Positions 62,101 to 64,000 of a stretch of DNA of 64,000 bases are shown in pieces (positions within the stretch are counted from its first letter, which is position 1; every line of letters starts with the position of its first letter). The notes under the pieces are model-generated. The model did not search any database, was not told the origin of the DNA, and worked only from the letters and a program-made list of their open reading frames with translations. The stretch comes from Eopsaltria australis (taxonomy: Eukaryota; Chordata; Aves; Passeriformes; Petroicidae). The stretch is from assembly GCA_034509425.1 (NCBI GenBank), contig JAVTVJ010000349.1, positions 372,001-436,000 on the forward strand, in the 5' to 3' direction. Both the position numbers and the translations under genes were made by a program.

Positions 62101-64000
62101 CTATAGAAACAATGACTCTTGGTTTTGTCATCATGAAAATAAACCCACCTCTTATACAGAGTGAGGCTCTTTGCTATTATCAAATTGTCTAAAATCTAGC
62201 ACAATAAATTGATCATTACTCTTTGAAAGCTTTCCTAGCTATATGGAATATTTCACCACTGTGGTTTTTGCAATTTAAAAGTTGGTTTGATGGGGCACAA
62301 CTGGATGGATTAGCTAGGCCAACATTACTGTGATTTTCAAATGGACATTTTTCATAATAAATGGCTCGATTTCTCCATGAGAAACAACACTTCACCAGCA
62401 AAACAGCTTGTTCTAAGTGAACTAGCTAATCTGCACTGCTGTGTAGCCAAAGGCTTGGCTCATGGAAACAATATACCTGCATCAGAGTTGTGTTGACTGC
62501 CCAATAAATATGGTTGTGACTAGCCCATTGATAGGGGGATGATTAGTCTGTGCACTGTAGCTACATTGCCTCCAGTTCTGAACCTAACTCATTCAGAGCC
62601 AGCCTGGGGATCTCCATGCAGGCCTATCCAAGGAGTATCACTACAGCATGTGCATTTGTGCATTTGTCTGAAATGCAGCTAATAATAGCTGTGACTGACA
62701 AGGAGTGCAAAACCTTTTTACTTCAAGGTACCCTTTGCCACAGAAATCTATATCTCTGTGAGTCTGAGATAAAAGTGTTGTAGTATATTCTGTGTGGGTC
62801 TATAGGCTGAAATGGAAAGGGGAATGTCAACAAAATACAATTGCTTACATAGGTAGTATTTTTTGTTTGTGCAACATTGATCTGCAGTGGTTGCCAGTTT
62901 GTTTCTGGATAGAGGTCAACTGTAAAGCTCAGGCTGTGTGAGATCCAAGTGCTACTACTCTCTGCCATTATGACATTATAGACAGTTACTATTAGCTAAT
63001 ATTCTAATTACTGAGAAGAGAGTGGTGCTAGAAGCTCCTGTCCTCATGTCCTTCATAACAGATCCTGGAACTTAAAATCAGCACTTTCTACCAGGACTTT
63101 GCTGTCTTGGCTTTTCATATTGCGAAGATAATCTTGTCACCTCTGCATTTAGGTCACAGAAACATTGAAGTTTGTACAAATCCCGTTTAATATGTGAAAT
63201 ACTGTATCTTTGTATTGGACAGGACATTTCATTTGAAATTAATGGTTATTACATCAAGGTGGCTCAAGTTTGTCATGGATTCTTATTTACATTTTTAAAT
63301 TGAAAACACTAAAATAATAATCAAATGCAAATCAGGTAGAAGGAGACCTCAGTAGCTTAAGTATGTCCACTTAACCCATCAGTGGGTTAAATGGACCCAC
63401 TAACCAATTTTTCATTTTGTTCTATGATCATGATTAATATAGAAGATGGTGCCTATACCAACCTTGTGCTATATTGATTACCTGTATGTAGACAGGCACA
63501 TATTCACTCAGTGTTGTCGATTTCTACCTCAGATGTGAGTATTTAAGAAGTGTTTCTAAAGTTTACTCCAATCAGTCATCCTTGTTCCTTCGTCAAGTTT
63601 TTATTTTCTTTTGCAAAATTCTGAGGTCATAATGCGTTTGGTAGTAAGAAGCTGCTATCACTAGGTATATGGAAACATTTCATTATTCAACAATAATCTA
63701 AACTTTTAAATTATATAAGTCAGAGTACCATATTTGACATTCTGCTCAATTTACTCGCTTTTATCAGCTTTTGAAGAAGCATCTATGCACATATGAGCAA
63801 CAGCAGAATTAATTCAAAAGCAAGAAGTGAAAGAGTGATTTCCATATGTTGCTCACCACACCATAGAATGGAGGCTTTGCAATCTCAGATAATACCCTAA
63901 TCTATGTGTGTTGGTTTGTTAGTAATTTAAAATAATCAGCTACATAATATAAACCACATCTCATTGGGTCTAAGATTACTGATGTAGGGTCAGCCTTAGA
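59101..64000. other. Unique noncoding DNA; conserved-noncoding-like stretches
   Basis: No gene or repeat family recognised. The stretches at 60,600-60,780 and 61,500-61,900 are free of simple repeats and hold homeodomain-like TAATTA/AATTAG sites. A CACGTG E-box lies at 61,820-61,825 and a 7-bp inverted repeat (ACTGGAA-TAG-TTCCAGT) at 60,709-60,725. A short GACA repeat lies at 61,928-61,943. Confidence 0.45.

Noticed and set aside
1..64000. tRNA, rRNA, snRNA, CRISPR array, bacterial operon, or non-retroviral viral integration
   Set aside because: No cloverleaf with A/B boxes, rRNA-like blocks, regularly spaced direct repeats, operon-like gene order or non-retroviral viral protein motifs were seen by eye. 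A covariance-model or BLASTX search could still find weak ones.

Overview
The window looks like ordinary euchromatic, AT-rich, CpG-poor bird DNA. The evidence is the repeat content. There are many 5'-truncated CR1 LINE copies of several ages, whose 3' ends carry the avian hallmark of repeated 'attctatga' (seen as 'tcatagaat' in minus copies). There is also a family of endogenous-retrovirus LTRs that I recognise as typical of songbirds (passerines). The passerine assignment rests on memory of LTR families and is an inference. I see no bacterial-style gene organisation.

I cannot support any intact protein-coding gene, tRNA, rRNA or known small RNA. Every open frame of 60-150 codons is either inside or antisense to a CR1 or LTR, inside a microsatellite, or is a chance frame without a family match I recognise. 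The window is best read as a gene desert or the inside of a very large intron.

Layout:
- 1-1.8 kb: unique.
- 1.8-2.36 kb: CR1 (-) and low-complexity DNA.
- 2.4-7.2 kb: unique, with a doubled octamer motif.
- 7.2-8.6 kb: unrecognised minus-strand segment that reads like a decayed coding sequence.
- 8.86-9.57 kb: rearranged CR1 with a sense endonuclease piece joined to an antisense reverse transcriptase piece.
- 10.93-11.0 kb: compound microsatellite.
- 11.5-11.9 kb: ancient CR1 (-).
- 12.3-15.8 kb: 3'-truncated endogenous retrovirus (+) with 5' LTR, leader, gag remains, protease and the start of pol.
- 15.8-26.5 kb: unique, with GC-richer patches at 18.3-19.5 kb.
- 26.5-27.0 kb: solo LTR (-).
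- 27-32.6 kb: unique.
- 32.7-33.5 kb: old CR1 (-).
- 33.9 kb: 40-bp near-perfect palindrome.
- 35.0-39.6 kb: repeat-dense block with CR1 (-) carrying a poly-C tract, CR1 (-) with the RT domain deleted, CR1 (+) and solo LTR (-).
- 41.6-42.0 kb: CR1 (+).
- 43.85-44.4 kb: solo LTR (-).
- 44.4-53.15 kb: unique.
- 53.15-54.16 kb: CR1 (-).
- 54.2-58.5 kb: mostly unique.
- 58.5-59.1 kb: ancient CR1 (-).
- 59.1-64 kb: unique, with stretches that look like conserved noncoding DNA.

Nothing here works as a pathway. The interest lies in retroelement rearrangements, the relative ages of the insertions, the palindrome, the unexplained coding-like segment and several candidate regulatory stretches. I found no clear evidence of a new biological system.
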